A stretch of 64,000 nt of DNA from Notamacropus eugenii (GCF_028372415.1 NC_092876.1:61404385-61468384); one strand, 5' to 3'; positions 33,096-43,990 are shown, counted from the stretch's first letter. The notes: generated from the letters alone by a model not told the origin. Numbers and translations: made by a program.

Positions 33096-33720
33096 AGTCA
33101 ATATGGCATGTTGGAAAAGGCTCTGAACTGGGAGTCAGGAGCCTTGAGTCATCATCAAGTCAATTCACCAAGCATTGGTTAAGGGCCTACTATGTGCCAG
33201 GCATAGTACTAGGTACTAGGGATACAAAGAAAGGAAAAAACAATTTTTGCCCTCAAGGAGCTCCCATTCTAAAATGGGAGACAACATATAAATAAATAAC
33301 TTTGTGCGAATAAGATATATTTAAGGTAAATTAGAGGTAGTCTCAGAAGGAAAGCATGTTAGTACTGGAAGGGACTTTAAAAAATAGAATGTCAGAGCTA
33401 GAAGGAACCTTAGAACAGAATATTAGAGTTGGATGAGGCCTTAGAATTCAATGTTAGAGCTGAGAGGGGTCATAGAATATAAGGTATGAATGCTACAAGG
33501 AAACTTTCCACAGACAATATGAGAATTGGAAAGGACCTTGTAGATTATACAATGTTAGCACTAAAAGCAGCTTTGGAACAATTGAAAGGAAGCTGTGGGA
33601 TCATCCCAGCCCAGCAGTCCAATTCCTCCCTTTGATAAATATGTAAACAGAGACCTGGAGAACAAAGCTGGAATTTGAATACAAGTCTCCTGACTTGAGC
33701 TTCTAATCCACTGTTCACTA
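33095..33720. mobile_element. MIR, L2 end and SINE-tail units
   Basis: 33095-33150 MIR head (GGAGTCAGGAGCCTTGAGTC) is cut by an antisense L2 3' end at 33152-33350 (GGGCCTACTATGTGCCAGGC). 33355-33600 carries five or six diverged tail units (AATGTCAGAGCTAGAAGGAA), then an antisense SINE body to 33720. Confidence 0.65.
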
Positions 33721-33790
33721 TGCTGGGCTAGAGAGATGATGAATCATTTGGGATTGATAATGAAACGATGAATTGCCTGTATCATTTGAG

Positions 33791-33794
<4 letters not shown>

Positions 33795-33835
<41 letters not shown>

Positions 33836-33910
33836 TGTGTGTCTGTGTGTCTGTGTGTCTGTGTGTGTGTGTGTATGTGTGTGTCTGTGTCTGTGTGTGT
33901 TGTGTGTAGG
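33795..33910 (+). repeat. (GT)n microsatellite, interrupted
   Basis: About 115 bp of GT repeat with TCTGTGTG interruptions. Confidence 0.95.
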
Positions 33911-33989
33911 GGGTAGAGTTCCCGGAACCAAGGTAGCCTTTACCATAGGCATGATATTTTAAGGCCAGCTGGCACTAAGGAAGTGGAGT

Positions 33990-34168
33990 GATTTGAAACT
34001 TCTTATGACTGTTGTGGAAATGTTTTGCATGACTGCACATATATAACCTATATTGGGTTGCTTGTTTTCTCAATGGAGGGGGGGAGGGAGGAAGGGAGAG
34101 AATTTGGAACTCAAAGTTTTAAAAATGAATGATAAAAATTGTTTTTATATGTAACAGGGGAAAATAAA

Positions 34169-34206
<38 letters not shown>

Positions 34207-34640
34207 GGAAGCTATTGTGCTATAAAAAATGATGGACAGTCTCCAGAGAAACCTGCAAAGACTTGTATGAACTGATGCAGAATGAAGTGGGCAGAATCAA
34301 GAGAACAGTTTACATCTTTATACTCCACCTTTAAAAACCCTGATCAATGCAATGATTAACCTTGATTGCACAGAACCAATGAGGAAGCATGTCATCCACC
34401 TCCTGACAGAGAAATGATGATCTAACAATGCAGAATGAGACATATTGGTTGACATGAATGTGGGAACTTATTTTGCATGACTGTGCATATTGGTTGATTT
34501 TTTTTCCAGGGGAGGGAAGGAGAAATGGGAGGGAGAAAAGATAAATACTTGCTAATTTTTAAGTTTATATATACATATGTGTACATGTATGTATATGTAA
34601 AGCACACACATATATGTAAAAGATAAAGAATAAAGCAGTG
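33990..34640 (+). mobile_element. Two L1 3' ends
   Basis: 33990-34165: TGGAAATGTTTTGCATGACT, CACATATATAACCTATATTG and an A-rich end that grew a (CA)n (34172-34206). 34215-34640: GCTATAAAAAATGATGGACA, GTATGAACTGATGCAGAATG and AATGAGACATATTGGTTGAC. Confidence 0.75.
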
Positions 34641-34923
34641 AGCTTTTGCTTTAGACCCTGGCATTGGTCAGTCTATAGCGCCGGCAGGACAGCAGGAAGG
34701 CGTCCAAACAACCAGTGTCCCATCAGCTGCCAGCTTCTCCAGATAGCCATAGCCAGCCCTTCCTTAAGTGAGTCCTGGCTGTGACTGTTTCCTAGGGCTG
34801 ACAGAATGGGTGGAGCCTTTCCAGGTGCATTTCATACCACTTCCCTCCCACCCCCCATCATTCCTGCTCTGTGACTCACACTGTTTGCACGGCAGGTGCT
34901 GAAGCCTGGGAGGCCTGAGTACA

Positions 34924-34931
34924 TGACATCA
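34924..34931 (+). promoter_or_regulatory. CRE-like site TGACATCA
   Basis: One mismatch from the CRE palindrome TGACGTCA, 61 bp ahead of the ATG at 34992. Sites of this type drive haploid male germ-cell genes through CREM in other mammals. No TATA box lies at a fitting distance. Confidence 0.25.
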
Positions 34932-34991
34932 CTGACAGTACAGCCTGTCTGCTGAGGCCCCTTATTGAGGCAGCAGTGCCCTCTGTGCGTC

Positions 34992-35111
34992 ATGGCCCCT
35001 GGGAAAAAGAGAAAAATGAGGGTGTCTGTGCATATGAAATGGGGAAGTGAGGTCTGCTGCAGGAAGAGACTGTACAGGAGAAAGAAGTGCCGAAAAGCTG
35101 GACAGCTTTGA
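34992..35111 (+). CDS. Possible small basic Cys-containing protein (39 aa)
   Basis: The frame starts MAPGKKRKMRVSV and ends with EVCCRKRLYRRKKCRKAGQL. Fifteen of 39 residues are Lys or Arg and three are Cys, concentrated in the last half. The ATG context is good (GTCATGG, G at -3 and +4). The composition recalls sperm nuclear basic proteins, but it matches neither the protamines nor TNP1/TNP2 as I remember them. The frame is open upstream only to about 34956, and an 82-codon frame overlaps on the minus strand. With such a short length chance is a real explanation; it could also be an exon fragment or a retrocopy. Confidence 0.15.
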   Translation: MAPGKKRKMRVSVHMKWGSEVCCRKRLYRRKKCRKAGQL

Positions 35112-35314
35112 AAACTCTGTTAAATGAAGTGTCAGACAGAAAAGAAAAAGTCACGTGTGGAAGTCTTAGTTGCTTGTACTCTCCTCTTCCACAGTGTACA
35201 TGGAAACACTCGTTTAATTTGGTATTTGTTAAATTCATAATTTTTTTAAATTAAAAAAAGGAGGAAGAAGAGTTGCCTTGGACTTGATGGCCTGGTGAAA
35301 AGAGCCCTGGCATA

Positions 35315-36000
35315 AGCTAAGATGGTAGGAGCAAGATGGCAGATTAGAGGCATCAATGCAGCCAAACTCTCCCAACATTCCCCTCTACACAACTTTAAAA
35401 TAATACCTTAAATCAAATTGTGGACTAGCAGAACCAACAAAAGGTCAGGGTGAGACATCTTTCTAGACTAAGATAATTTAGGAGGCTGGTAGGAGAGGTC
35501 TGTGACACTGGGGTTAGGGCCAGTTCAGAGTGCATGGGTGGCAGGTAGCACCAGCCTCAGCACCAGCAGCGGGCCTTGGAGGTGGCTACATGAATGACAG
35601 TAGCAGGAGCAGCAGTAGCAGGAGCAGCAGCAGCAGAAGCTCCCAGTCTAGAAATAGTAAAGGGGTTGGACAACTGATTAGAAAGAGATTACAGGGAACT
35701 CTTTGCTGGCACTGGGCACAGCTGGCACTGACTGGCAACTCTATCACCCATACGCAATTCTGGGTCATAGTTCCAGGGTGGAGAGGAATGCTTGTGGTCC
35801 ATCCCAAGGGAGTAAGGGCCCTGATCCAAGGCAGAGAGGGGCATTTGTGTGTGCCACTACAGAGGAACAGGGGCCCTTCCTGGGTAAAGATCAGGGCACA
35901 GACCAGGAGAGCAGTGACCATGTGTTCCTCTGATCACACCACCGTGAAAGCACTGAATACTTACAGATCCCCAGAACTAATTCTGAAAATAATAGCATGA
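35315..36000 (+). mobile_element. L1 5'-end-like fragment
   Basis: GCAAGATGGCAGATTAGAGG, CCCAACATTCCCCTCTACAC and ACTTTAAAATAATACCTTAA look like the 5' UTR of marsupial L1 elements. It contains a local AGC/AGG triplet run at 35595-35640 (GGAGCAGCAGTAGCAGG type). The fragment ends abruptly at about 36000 without ORF1. The 156-codon frame inside has no known match. Confidence 0.5.
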
Positions 36001-36004
36001 AAAG

Positions 36005-36240
36005 ATCTGAAGCCTGAGACTAAGGGCCCTCCCAGCTCTGACATTCCCTGTTCTAAGGGCCCCACTCCCAGCTCTGACTTTCTATTTTCTAAGATCCCTC
36101 CCAGTTATGACATCTTGTGTTCTAAGGCTTCTCCCAGCTCTGACCTTCTGGATTCTAGGATCCTTTCAAGTTCTCATACTCTAAGACCTAAAGCCCCCTC
36201 CAGGTATAACGTTCTAAGATTCTATGATTCGAGAAGCTTG
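36005..36240 (+). repeat. SINE-tail tandem array
   Basis: Six to seven units in sense tail orientation (GGGCCCTCCCAGCTCTGACA, CTTCTCCCAGCTCTGACCTT), degrading to AACGTTCTAAGATTCTATGA. No SINE body is attached on the left, where the L1 fragment begins. Confidence 0.8.
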
Positions 36241-36289
36241 GAAAGTACCTGCCCAAAGGATCTATGGAGATTCTCCTCCTCCTCTTCTT

Positions 36290-36510
36290 CCTAGGGCATC
36301 ATTACATGGCACTTTAAGGGTCACAGGGCACTTTACACATACTGTCTCCTTTTCTCTTCCCAGTACTCCTGGGAAGGAGACACTGGTCTGATTCTCATTT
36401 CATAGGGGAGGACACTGGGGTGGAGAAAGGTTAAGTGGCTTGTTTCAGTCTCACAGCCACCACGTGCTTGGGGCAGGATTTGAAATCAGCTTTCTTGATT
36501 CCCAGCCCAG
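36290..36510 (-). mobile_element. MIR-like SINE
   Basis: ACATGGCACTTTAAGGGTCA, ACTTTACACATACTGTCTCC, GGTTAAGTGGCTTGTTTCAG. Confidence 0.7.
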
Positions 36511-36704
36511 AACAGCCAGGTCACAGCCCTAAGGTGCCCTTCCACACCTATTGGCCTCTCTGGTGCTCTGGGCACTTTGGTCCAGCACAGAGAGTTATTG
36601 GTCCTGGACAGCTCTCACACCCAGTAAATACAAGTTGCAGCAATCAGAGCCCTTGGAGGGAGAGCCTCAATAGAGTGGAGCTGGGGAAAGCAGAATGGAG
36701 AAAG

Positions 36705-36719
36705 GCTGCCCCCTGGTGG
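36705..36719 (-). promoter_or_regulatory. CTCF-like motif
   Basis: GCTGCCCCCTGGTGG; its reverse CCACCAGGGGGCAGC follows the CTCF core consensus closely. The surrounding 36510-37100 is not obviously repeat-derived. Confidence 0.5.
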
Positions 36720-37109
36720 GCAGAGGTTTTTGTGACTGGCTGGAATTTGTCTCGGTGATGGGCTACCCAGCAACCTTCTCAGGGAGATGATTAAAGAACC
36801 ACAACCGGCAAATCATTGAGACTTGCTGTGTAGGTGATCCGGAATCCTCGTGCTCTGCGGGATTGTGGAAATTCTGAGAGGAGTGGAGGCTTAGTCCTGG
36901 GGCCCTTGGGCTTTGACAGACCTCATCCAGTAAGGTAGGGGTTGGGAGGGAAACCTGAGTGAGGGGAACCAGAACGGCCAATTCTTTTGACCCTAAATTT
37001 TAGGCAAATGTTCAAAGGAGGTAGTGAGAACTGAAGGCATCCAGTTCACTTGGCTGCCCTTCTATCGACAAGCACTTATGGGAGTGGAGAGGCAGAGAGC
37101 AACAGAGGG

Positions 37110-37260
37110 GTGCAATTGTAAGGGACCTTAGAACAGAAGATGTCAGAGCTGGGAGGGCCTTAGAACCCAGGATGTCAGAGCTGGGAGGGCCTTAGAACAC
37201 AGGATGTCAGAGCTGGGAGGGATCTTAGAAAACAGAAAGTCAGAGCTGAGAGGGCTGTAT
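37110..37260 (-). repeat. SINE-tail tandem array, four units
   Basis: AAGGGACCTTAGAACAGAAG, then GTCAGAGCTGGGAGGGCCTT repeated with little divergence. No SINE body is visible on either side, so this is a free-standing block of tail units. Confidence 0.85.
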
Positions 37261-37369
37261 AGCTCCTAGGGAGACGATATCCCATTCTCAGCCACAACCA
37301 CCAGTTATCCATCTGACTCTCCATCGTCATCTGTCTACAAATGAGGCACTTTGTGCCAGGAGTCGGGCC

Positions 37370-37600
37370 TCCCCCAGCCCAACTAATCTGCTCAGCAGTG
37401 ACTAGGAAGATAAAGAAAGGGTTATGTAAATGTCGAAAAACAGGAGTCTGTGTGTCTCTAGCTACCTTCCGAAGTCCAAGACAGCTCTAATCCAGCCATA
37501 ATTCAAGCTGCGAAGCCTCTAAATTGTCTCCGGTAACTTTGTTACAGCATAATAACTACATTGCTTCAAATCCCATTTCCAGGCTACAGGACCTGGAGAG
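37370..37600. other. Non-repeat block, possible conserved non-coding element
   Basis: No repeat text. Contains GGTTATGTAAATG (overlapping PAR-bZIP-like TTATGTAA and octamer-like ATGTAAAT) and AACTTTGTTACAGCATAATA. No coding frame. Conservation is only a guess from its appearance. Confidence 0.3.
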
Positions 37601-37829
37601 GAAACAGATGTACACCCTTGTAGTGAATTAGAAGGCTGCAAAGTGGGAAGGGCTTTCAGAAAGGGAAAGCCTGAGCACAGGCCTTTGGCCAGGGGCAGGA
37701 TCTAGGGCTGTGAGGGCAGGCGGATGAGGTGTTGAGGGACTTTTTCTGAGGGTGGCTTAGGGGAGGGAATGTGGGAAGGTAGTTCGATGTTTCCTGTTGA
37801 GACGTATAGAAAAGTCATAACTAGGTCCT

Positions 37830-38278
37830 TACAGGAGGCAGAGTTAGGGTAGAGTGGGAAGAATAATTGGGGAAAAATCAAAAGACCTTGGTTCAAATCC
37901 AGACCCTGATGCTTGTTGGTTGCTTGACTTTGGATGTATCGCTTCACCTTATTTAGTCTTTTCCTCTCTCTGTAAAAGAAGACATTGACATTCCTACTTC
38001 CTTGAGTCATCATTAGGAATATTCTTTGTAAACTATGAATAATAATAGTTAGCATTTCTATAAATTGCTTTACAAATATTATCATTTGATCTTCATAGAA
38101 AATTGCTTCACAGAAAGGTAGATGTAACTAACTCCATTTTACAGATGAGGAAACTGAGGCAGGTAGCAGTTAAGTGACTCACTCAAGGGGCCATGCATCT
38201 AGTACTCTATCTGGATTTGAACTCAGATCTTCCATATTCCAGCCCTGTACTCTGTCCACTGCACCACGCATCTATCAA
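37830..38278. mobile_element. Inverted pair of MIR/THER-type SINEs
   Basis: 37830-38045 sense (CTTGGTTCAAATCCAGACCC, TTGACTTTGGATGTATCGCT). 38040-38278 antisense (ACTCCATTTTACAGATGAGG, GTACTCTGTCCACTGCACCA). They meet 3' end to 3' end at AATAATAATAGTTAGC. Confidence 0.75.
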
Positions 38279-38279
38279 C

Positions 38280-39165
38280 TATGGAATTCTATAAAACTGG
38301 GGGCAATTGTTACAATAATACAAAAGTATCATAGAGGGTTCCTCTGCAGACCTGATCTTTTCAGAAGTCAGGAACTTTTATTATTAAAAAAAAAGTGACT
38401 ACCTTAGACACACACACAGAAATAACTATGTAATAATTACATAATATGTAACATGATCATATTTTCATTATATACAACATATATCATAATTATATTGGCT
38501 GCCTATGCCCTAAGATTAAATGAGAAAATACCCTCCCCTCCTTCTGTGCACTGATGGAAGACTGTTGGCATATAATACTGAATATACCAATAAACACCAG
38601 TGATATATTGGTTAATTTTGCTGAATTGCTTTTTTACCTCTTTCTCTTTTTAAATTTTTTGTTTGAAGAGATGGCTGTCTGGATAGGGACAGTGGAAAGA
38701 TGGATTCAGGAATGAAGAATTCAGGAATATATTGATACAAGTGTAAAAATTTTTAAGCATGATTTCACAGAGATGGGTTAGGGAAGGCATTTGGTATGAA
38801 GGTTTATTGGAATAATTTTGTGCCACCAAATGTGAGTTAAATGTGAAGGGATAATATCTAAAAAATAAAATTAAGGGATGAGAGAGAGAAATATACTGGG
38901 AGAATGGGAGAGATAGAATGGGGCAAATTATCTCATGTAAAAGAGGCAAGACAAAGCTTTTACATTGGAAGGGGGGAGGTGAGAGGGAATGAGTGAATCT
39001 TACTTTTATCAGAAGGGGATAAGAGAAGAGGGGAGGAGTGATAGAAGGGAGGGCAGACTGGGGGAGGGGTAATAAGAAGCAAAACTCTTTTGAGGAGGGA
39101 TGGGGTGAAAGGACAAAGAGAATAAAATAAATGGGGGGGGAATAGGATGGAGGGAAATTCAGTTA
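38280..39165. other. AT- and purine-rich sequence, possibly L1-related
   Basis: AT-rich 38400-38660, then purine-rich text (GGAAGGGGGGAGGTGAGAGG) that I associate with internal L1 sequence but cannot place. No gene seen. Confidence 0.3.
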
Positions 39166-39169
39166 GCAA

Positions 39170-40300
39170 TAGTCACTGTGAAAAAAAGTTTTTGAGACAA
39201 GTTTCTCTGATAAAGGCCTCATTTCTCAAATATATATAAAACTGAGTCAAATTTATAAAAATAAGAGCGATTCCCTAATTGATAAATGATCAAAGGTAAT
39301 ATCAGTTTTCAGATGGAGTAATCAAAACTATCTGTAGTCAAATGAAAAAAATACTCTTAATCATCTTGATGTCATGGTCCTCTTCGAGAATGAAGGACAA
39401 CCACAACACAACTCTAACTCATTATTGAGTGGAGAAATGCAAATTAAGGCAATTCTGAAGTACTACCTCATATCTATTAGATTGGTTAATAGGACAGAAA
39501 AGGTAAATGACAGGTGTTGGAGGGGATGTGGGGAAAATGAAACTTTGATGCACTATTGGTAGAATTGTGAACTGATTCAACCATTCTGTAGAGCAACTTG
39601 GAACTATGCCCAAAGGGCTCTAAAACCATGCACACCTTTTGACCTAGCAATACCACTGCTAGGCCTATATCCTAAAAGAGATTTTAAAAAAACAAAGAGG
39701 AAAAGGTCCCTCATGTCCAAAAATGTTTATAGCAGCTCTTTTTGTGGTGGTCAAGAATTGGAAATTGATGGGATGTCCATCAATTGGAGAGTAGCTGAAC
39801 AAGTTGTGGTATATGAATATAGTAGAATACTATTGTTTCATAAGAAATGATGAGCAGGCATATTTTGGAAAAACCTGGAAAGACTTTTGGAAAAACCTAG
39901 AAAGCCTTACATGAACTGATGCTGAGTGAATTGAGCAGAACCTGGAGAACATCATACATAGCAACATTATGTGATGACCAACCTTGATAGACTTAACTTC
40001 TCAGCAATGCAATGAGCTAAGTCAATTTCAAAAGACTTATGAGGGAAAGAGCTATCCAGAGAAAGAGCTATGGAGTCTGAATGCAGATCAAAGCATACAA
40101 TTTTCTCTCTTTTTGTCGTTTTTTCTTTCTCGTGGTTTTCCCTTTTTGTTTTGATTCTTCTTTTTACAACATGACTAATGTGGAAATATGTTTAATATGA
40201 TTGTACATGTATAGCCTATATCAAATTGCATGCCATCTTGGGGAGAGACATGGGGAGGGAGGGGGCAAAAATTTAGAACTCAAAATCTTACAAAAGCGAA
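39170..40300 (+). mobile_element. L1 ORF2 end and 3' UTR
   Basis: GATAAAGGCCTCATTTCTCA, GGAGAAATGCAAATTAAGGC, ATTCAACCATTCTGTAGAGC, AGCAGCTCTTTTTGTGGTGG, TTTACAACATGACTAATGTG, and a GGGGAGAGACATGGGGAGGG block near the end. Interrupted at about 39365-39412 by the tail end of a family D SINE. Confidence 0.85.
39365..39412 (+). mobile_element. Very short family D SINE insertion
   Basis: GTCATGGTCCTCTTCGAGAA and TGAAGGACAACCACAACAC are only the last ~45 bp of family D. L1 text flanks it, and ACTCTTAATCAT / ACTCTAACTCAT look like degraded 12-bp target duplications. Confidence 0.6.
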
Positions 40301-40304
40301 TATT

Positions 40305-40435
40305 GAAGACTATACATATATGTATATATACATATATAGACACACACATATGTATATATGTATGTATATATACACATATATGTGTATGTGTATGTGTATA
40401 CATATATATATACATATGTGTGTGTGTGTATATTT
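40305..40435 (+). repeat. (TATACA)n-type AT/GT microsatellite
   Basis: ATACATATATGTATATATAC and related alternating repeats at the former A-tail of the L1 copy. Confidence 0.9.
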
Positions 40436-41050
40436 AAAGTAGCACAGGTAAAGAGAGAGCTCATTCCCTTCATGGTGGACAGTCTGTGCAAAGACTTGGA
40501 GGTGGGAGATGGGATTGGAATTCAAACTGCTTTAATAGGCTAGTGTTTAGAATGTAGGAGATGATGGTCCTGTTATAGTCTCTGTCCTGATCTAACTGGA
40601 ACATGTCTGGGTAACAGAGATTAGGAAGGACATGGACAGGCTGGAATGTCAAAGGAATCTCCTTGGGATTGTACTTTGTAGAATTTGCCATAATGGGAGA
40701 AGGGGATTGACAGGCAGAATGAGGTATCAGAGGTGGGGTGGGTCAAGATTTAGGGGAGTGTTAATATATGGTATGGATGTATATGGATAAGCATCATGTT
40801 TGCATATGATACAGATTTATGTGTTATGACTTGGTAGTGGGAGAATCAGAAGAAGGAATGATACTGATTCACACTTTGATTCAGAAGGAGGAGGGTCTGG
40901 CCAAGTCAGAAGACTGCAAGCAGAGGACTTAGTGTCTCCCTAACACATCATCAGAGTCCTAGACCATAAAAGGATCAGCTGATCAGCACTGATGTTAGGC
41001 AATCATTGCACAAATATTCATAATAATTTTATACTGATTAATAATTATTC
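40436..41050. other. Mostly unassigned
   Basis: 40436-40640 has weak antisense L2 traits (GGACAGTCTGTGCAAAGACT). The remainder is unassigned. Confidence 0.35.
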
Positions 41051-41059
41051 ATTATAAAT

Positions 41060-41910
41060 GCTTGAGGATGAGTCTTTCTGATGCCAAGCCTAGTAGTCTA
41101 TGCACTGTGTCATCTAGCTACCCCTGGCTAGCATATAGTAGGTACTTAATAAATAATTACTGATTGACTGATTGACCATATGAATCTCCCTCTGATGGAA
41201 GCTTTCATAGACTCTGGGTAGAACTTTACAGCAGATGGGATGGGATGAGAACATAGTAATAGCTGCCATGTAACTCTGGCAAAGATGCATACACTGTCTC
41301 CCTTAAGTCTCACAATAGCTCTGTGAGTCAGGGCCCACAGATGTTATTATTTCCACTTTATAGATGAGAAAACAGAGGCTCAGTGAGACATCTCACACCT
41401 GGAGTCAGCAGATCTGGGTTCAAATTTTACTTCTTCTACTTAGTAGCTGTATGAGCAAGAGTAAATCACTTTTTCCCTCTGAGTAAAATTGGGATAGTAA
41501 TACACTATCTATCTCATATTCTTGTTCGATTTCCCCCAACAACTTTGGGAGGGAGATGCTATTATTATCCCCATTTCATGGTTGAGAAAACTGAGGCAAA
41601 TAATGGTTAAGTGACTCATTCAAGGTCTAAACATGGATTTGAACCCAGGACTTTCTGACTCTAAGGACATCCCTATGTTGTTTTTTTAAATAGTATTTGT
41701 ATCCCCAGCACTTAATGGTACCTGACTCATAGTAAGCACTTAATACATCTTCCTTCTTTCCTTCCTCCTTCCTTCCTTCTCTTCCCTTCCCAAACACTAA
41801 AGAACCAATCAATAAGCATTTATTAAGCACCTACTCCATTCCAAGCACCGTTCTAAGGCACTAGGGATAAGTGCCACAGAATGAAACAATTCCTACAAAT
41901 GTGACATTAT
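41060..41910. mobile_element. Cluster of MIR-like SINEs and L2 ends
   Basis: Antisense SINE end 41060-41125; L2 end 41125-41180; antisense MIR 41245-41385; sense MIR 41390-41520; antisense MIR 41530-41670; sense L2 end 41690-41755 (CCAGCACTTAATGGTACCTG); CCTT-rich tract 41745-41790; antisense L2 end 41800-41910 (ATAAGCATTTATTAAGCACC). The two L2 ends face each other across the CCTT tract. Confidence 0.65.
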
Positions 41911-43200
41911 TGTCTTTCTTTATTCCCAGGACTCAGCTCCAGGGACTCACTCAGGGTCTCTCAGCTTTTTGCCTACTTGTTCAGGTAAGGTTTCTTGGAA
42001 GAGATGCCATTGGGCCAGGTTTCAGCGAATAGGAGATTTGGTCCCTCTGCGTCTTATGAGCAAGGATGCCTGGAGAAATATCTGGGGTGAATTGTGTGTC
42101 ACAGTGTCTGTGGAAGGATTGAGTATCTCTAACTATGTCAAATTATGCCTTGATGAAAAGCTTAAGAGTGCTGGGGTGAGGATGACAGGTGTGAGAACGT
42201 CTGTGCATCTTTGTGTGAATGTGTATGCCCACTCCAGGAGCGTGTGCATGAATGTTTATATTGTACGCTGGGAGACTGTGTCAGGCAGGGAAGGAGTGAG
42301 CGTGTGTGGCGTGTTATGGACTGGATCTTGGCAGGAGCCTCCTTCATTTCTGGCTCCTGTCAGGCTTTCCAAAGACTGATGTACTGTGGGCACAGCCAAG
42401 AACCACATTCAGTATTTATTCACCTAAAAGATTGAGTGGAAGGGAATTAAAAACCCTGATGAGCCACAGATGTTTCTCATCTGAGCAGCTGGGTTTGGAA
42501 AACTCGTAGTGAATATTGGCGTTGGATGGCAGGGGGCAGCAGCGACTCATCCAGGAGAGTGGGAGCATTGGGCCCAATAGAAATGGGAGGAGGGAGGGCT
42601 AGGGCTAGAGGGGCCCAGAGGAAGACTAGTTTGAAAATGAGGGAAAGAAGTGGAAGGGGAATCCTGAAAGCTGACTCCTAAATGTATTTAACCTCCCTCC
42701 TGAGGTTCAGTCCTGTGTTACCTGTGGGTCGTCCTTCCACAAGGTTAGGAGGAAGGGCATTGACCGTGATGGCCTCTGAAGCACCTTCCTGCTCTAGCCC
42801 CCAGTGATCTTGTGATTTCCACCTGGCTGTCCTCTATACGTCTTACTGGTCTTAACAATAGAAGGGACCACAGCTGGGCCCAGGAGTCAGGACTGTTTGT
42901 CCTTCCTTCTCCATAGCTGGGACTGGGTTCAGCCTTGGGAGAGCCTGACCCCCTAGGAGAGGAATTAGAATTAAGATCTCACATTCTTTGGCTCTGTAAG
43001 CTTTCTCATCCTGTTGCCCCAGAGGAAAATTGCCTAAAGCTTAGGTCTGGGCTCATCTCAGGAAGATCTCCCCAAAATGTATGGGCTAGTATAAAGGTAC
43101 TCCCACTGATCTTACAAATCGGGTATGGGACAGGTATTTATTTCCTATAGACAAAAGAAGTGCTAAACATAAAACATTCATAAACATGCGCTGACAAAGA
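41911..43200. other. Largest non-repeat stretch of the right half
   Basis: About 1.3 kb with no repeat family that I recognise. The 136-codon frame at 41969-42379 has no known match and overlaps others. A CTCF-like motif lies at 42527. No exon can be supported. Confidence 0.4.
42527..42541 (+). promoter_or_regulatory. CTCF-like motif
   Basis: TGGCAGGGGGCAGCA fits the CTCF core in sense orientation, opposite to the motif at 36705. Confidence 0.4.
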
Positions 43201-43204
43201 CGTA

Positions 43205-43560
43205 AACAAGAGATAGTACTTGGTTAGCCATTTGAGTCATGTTCAACCCTTCATGACCACATTTGGAGTTTTCTTGGCAAAGATACTGAATTGGTCTTTT
43301 AGTTAAACCCGAATTGAACTTGTAGTTAAAGATGTGACCCCATAATTGGAAGTCCTAAGTTCAAATCTAGCCTCAGACACTTACTACCTGGGTGACTCAA
43401 GATAAGTCACTTAACTTCCATTTGCCTCAGTTTCTCCACCAGTAAAATGGGGATAATCAAAGCACCTACTGACCAGGGTTGTTGTAAGGATCAAATAGAA
43501 AGTGCCTAACAGTGCCTGGCATGTAGTAGATGCTCAATAAATGTTAATTTCCTTCTTTCC
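43205..43560. mobile_element. Mar1 fragment (antisense) and THER-type SINE (sense)
   Basis: 43205-43300: ACCCTTCATGACCACATTTG, GTTTTCTTGGCAAAGATACT. 43340-43560: TAGCCTCAGACACTTACTAC, ACTTCCATTTGCCTCAGTTT, AGATGCTCAATAAATGTTAA. Confidence 0.75.
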
Positions 43561-43574
43561 TAAAGGAAGCTAGT

Positions 43575-43990
43575 TCTAAAAAGTGGAGGGGAGGAAGGAA
43601 CACATTCTAGGAATAGGGGACAGTCTGCACAAAAGGCATAGAATTGGAAAATAGAATGTCAAGTTCAGGAAATATCATCTAGTACAGTCAGGCTGGAATG
43701 TAGGGTGCAAGAGGGGGAGAATTTTGTGTAATTAGCCTAGAACGTTGTCATGGGCTGAGATTGTGGAGGGTTGTGATGCCAAGCTGAGAAGTTTTTATTT
43801 TCTCCTGCAGGCAATAGGGAGTCATTGAAGTTTCTTGCAGAGGAGAGTGACATACTCATCTCTGTGCTTAAGGAAGATTATTAGATTATTTTGAGAAGCA
43901 TCAAGGCAAATTAGGAGGCAATTTCAGTTGTCCAGACATGAGGTAATTAGGGCTTGTGGTAGGTGGTGGCTGTGTGAGAGGAGGGAAAAA
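43575..43990 (-). mobile_element. L2 LINE internal 3' portion
   Basis: CAGGCAATAGGGAGTCATTG, GGAGAGTGACATACTCATCT, GAGGCAATTTCAGTTGTCCA: antisense L2 order as at 815-1660. Confidence 0.7.

Larger units (their letters stand above)
34660..35260. other. Non-repeat block
   Basis: No SINE, LINE or DNA-transposon text is recognisable between an L1 3' end and an L1 5'-end-like fragment. The block ends in ATTAAA (35250-35255) and an A-rich run, so a retrocopy origin is possible. It holds a CRE-like TGACATCA and a short basic open frame. Confidence 0.4.

Noticed and set aside
35530-36000. 156-codon frame with a Ser/Arg run
   Set aside because: Falls in an L1 5'-end-like fragment; the Ser run comes from an AGC/AGG triplet stretch.
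41969-42379. 136-codon frame in a repeat-free stretch
   Set aside because: No domain, homologue or splice signal recognised; overlapping frames on both strands. Not strong enough to call.
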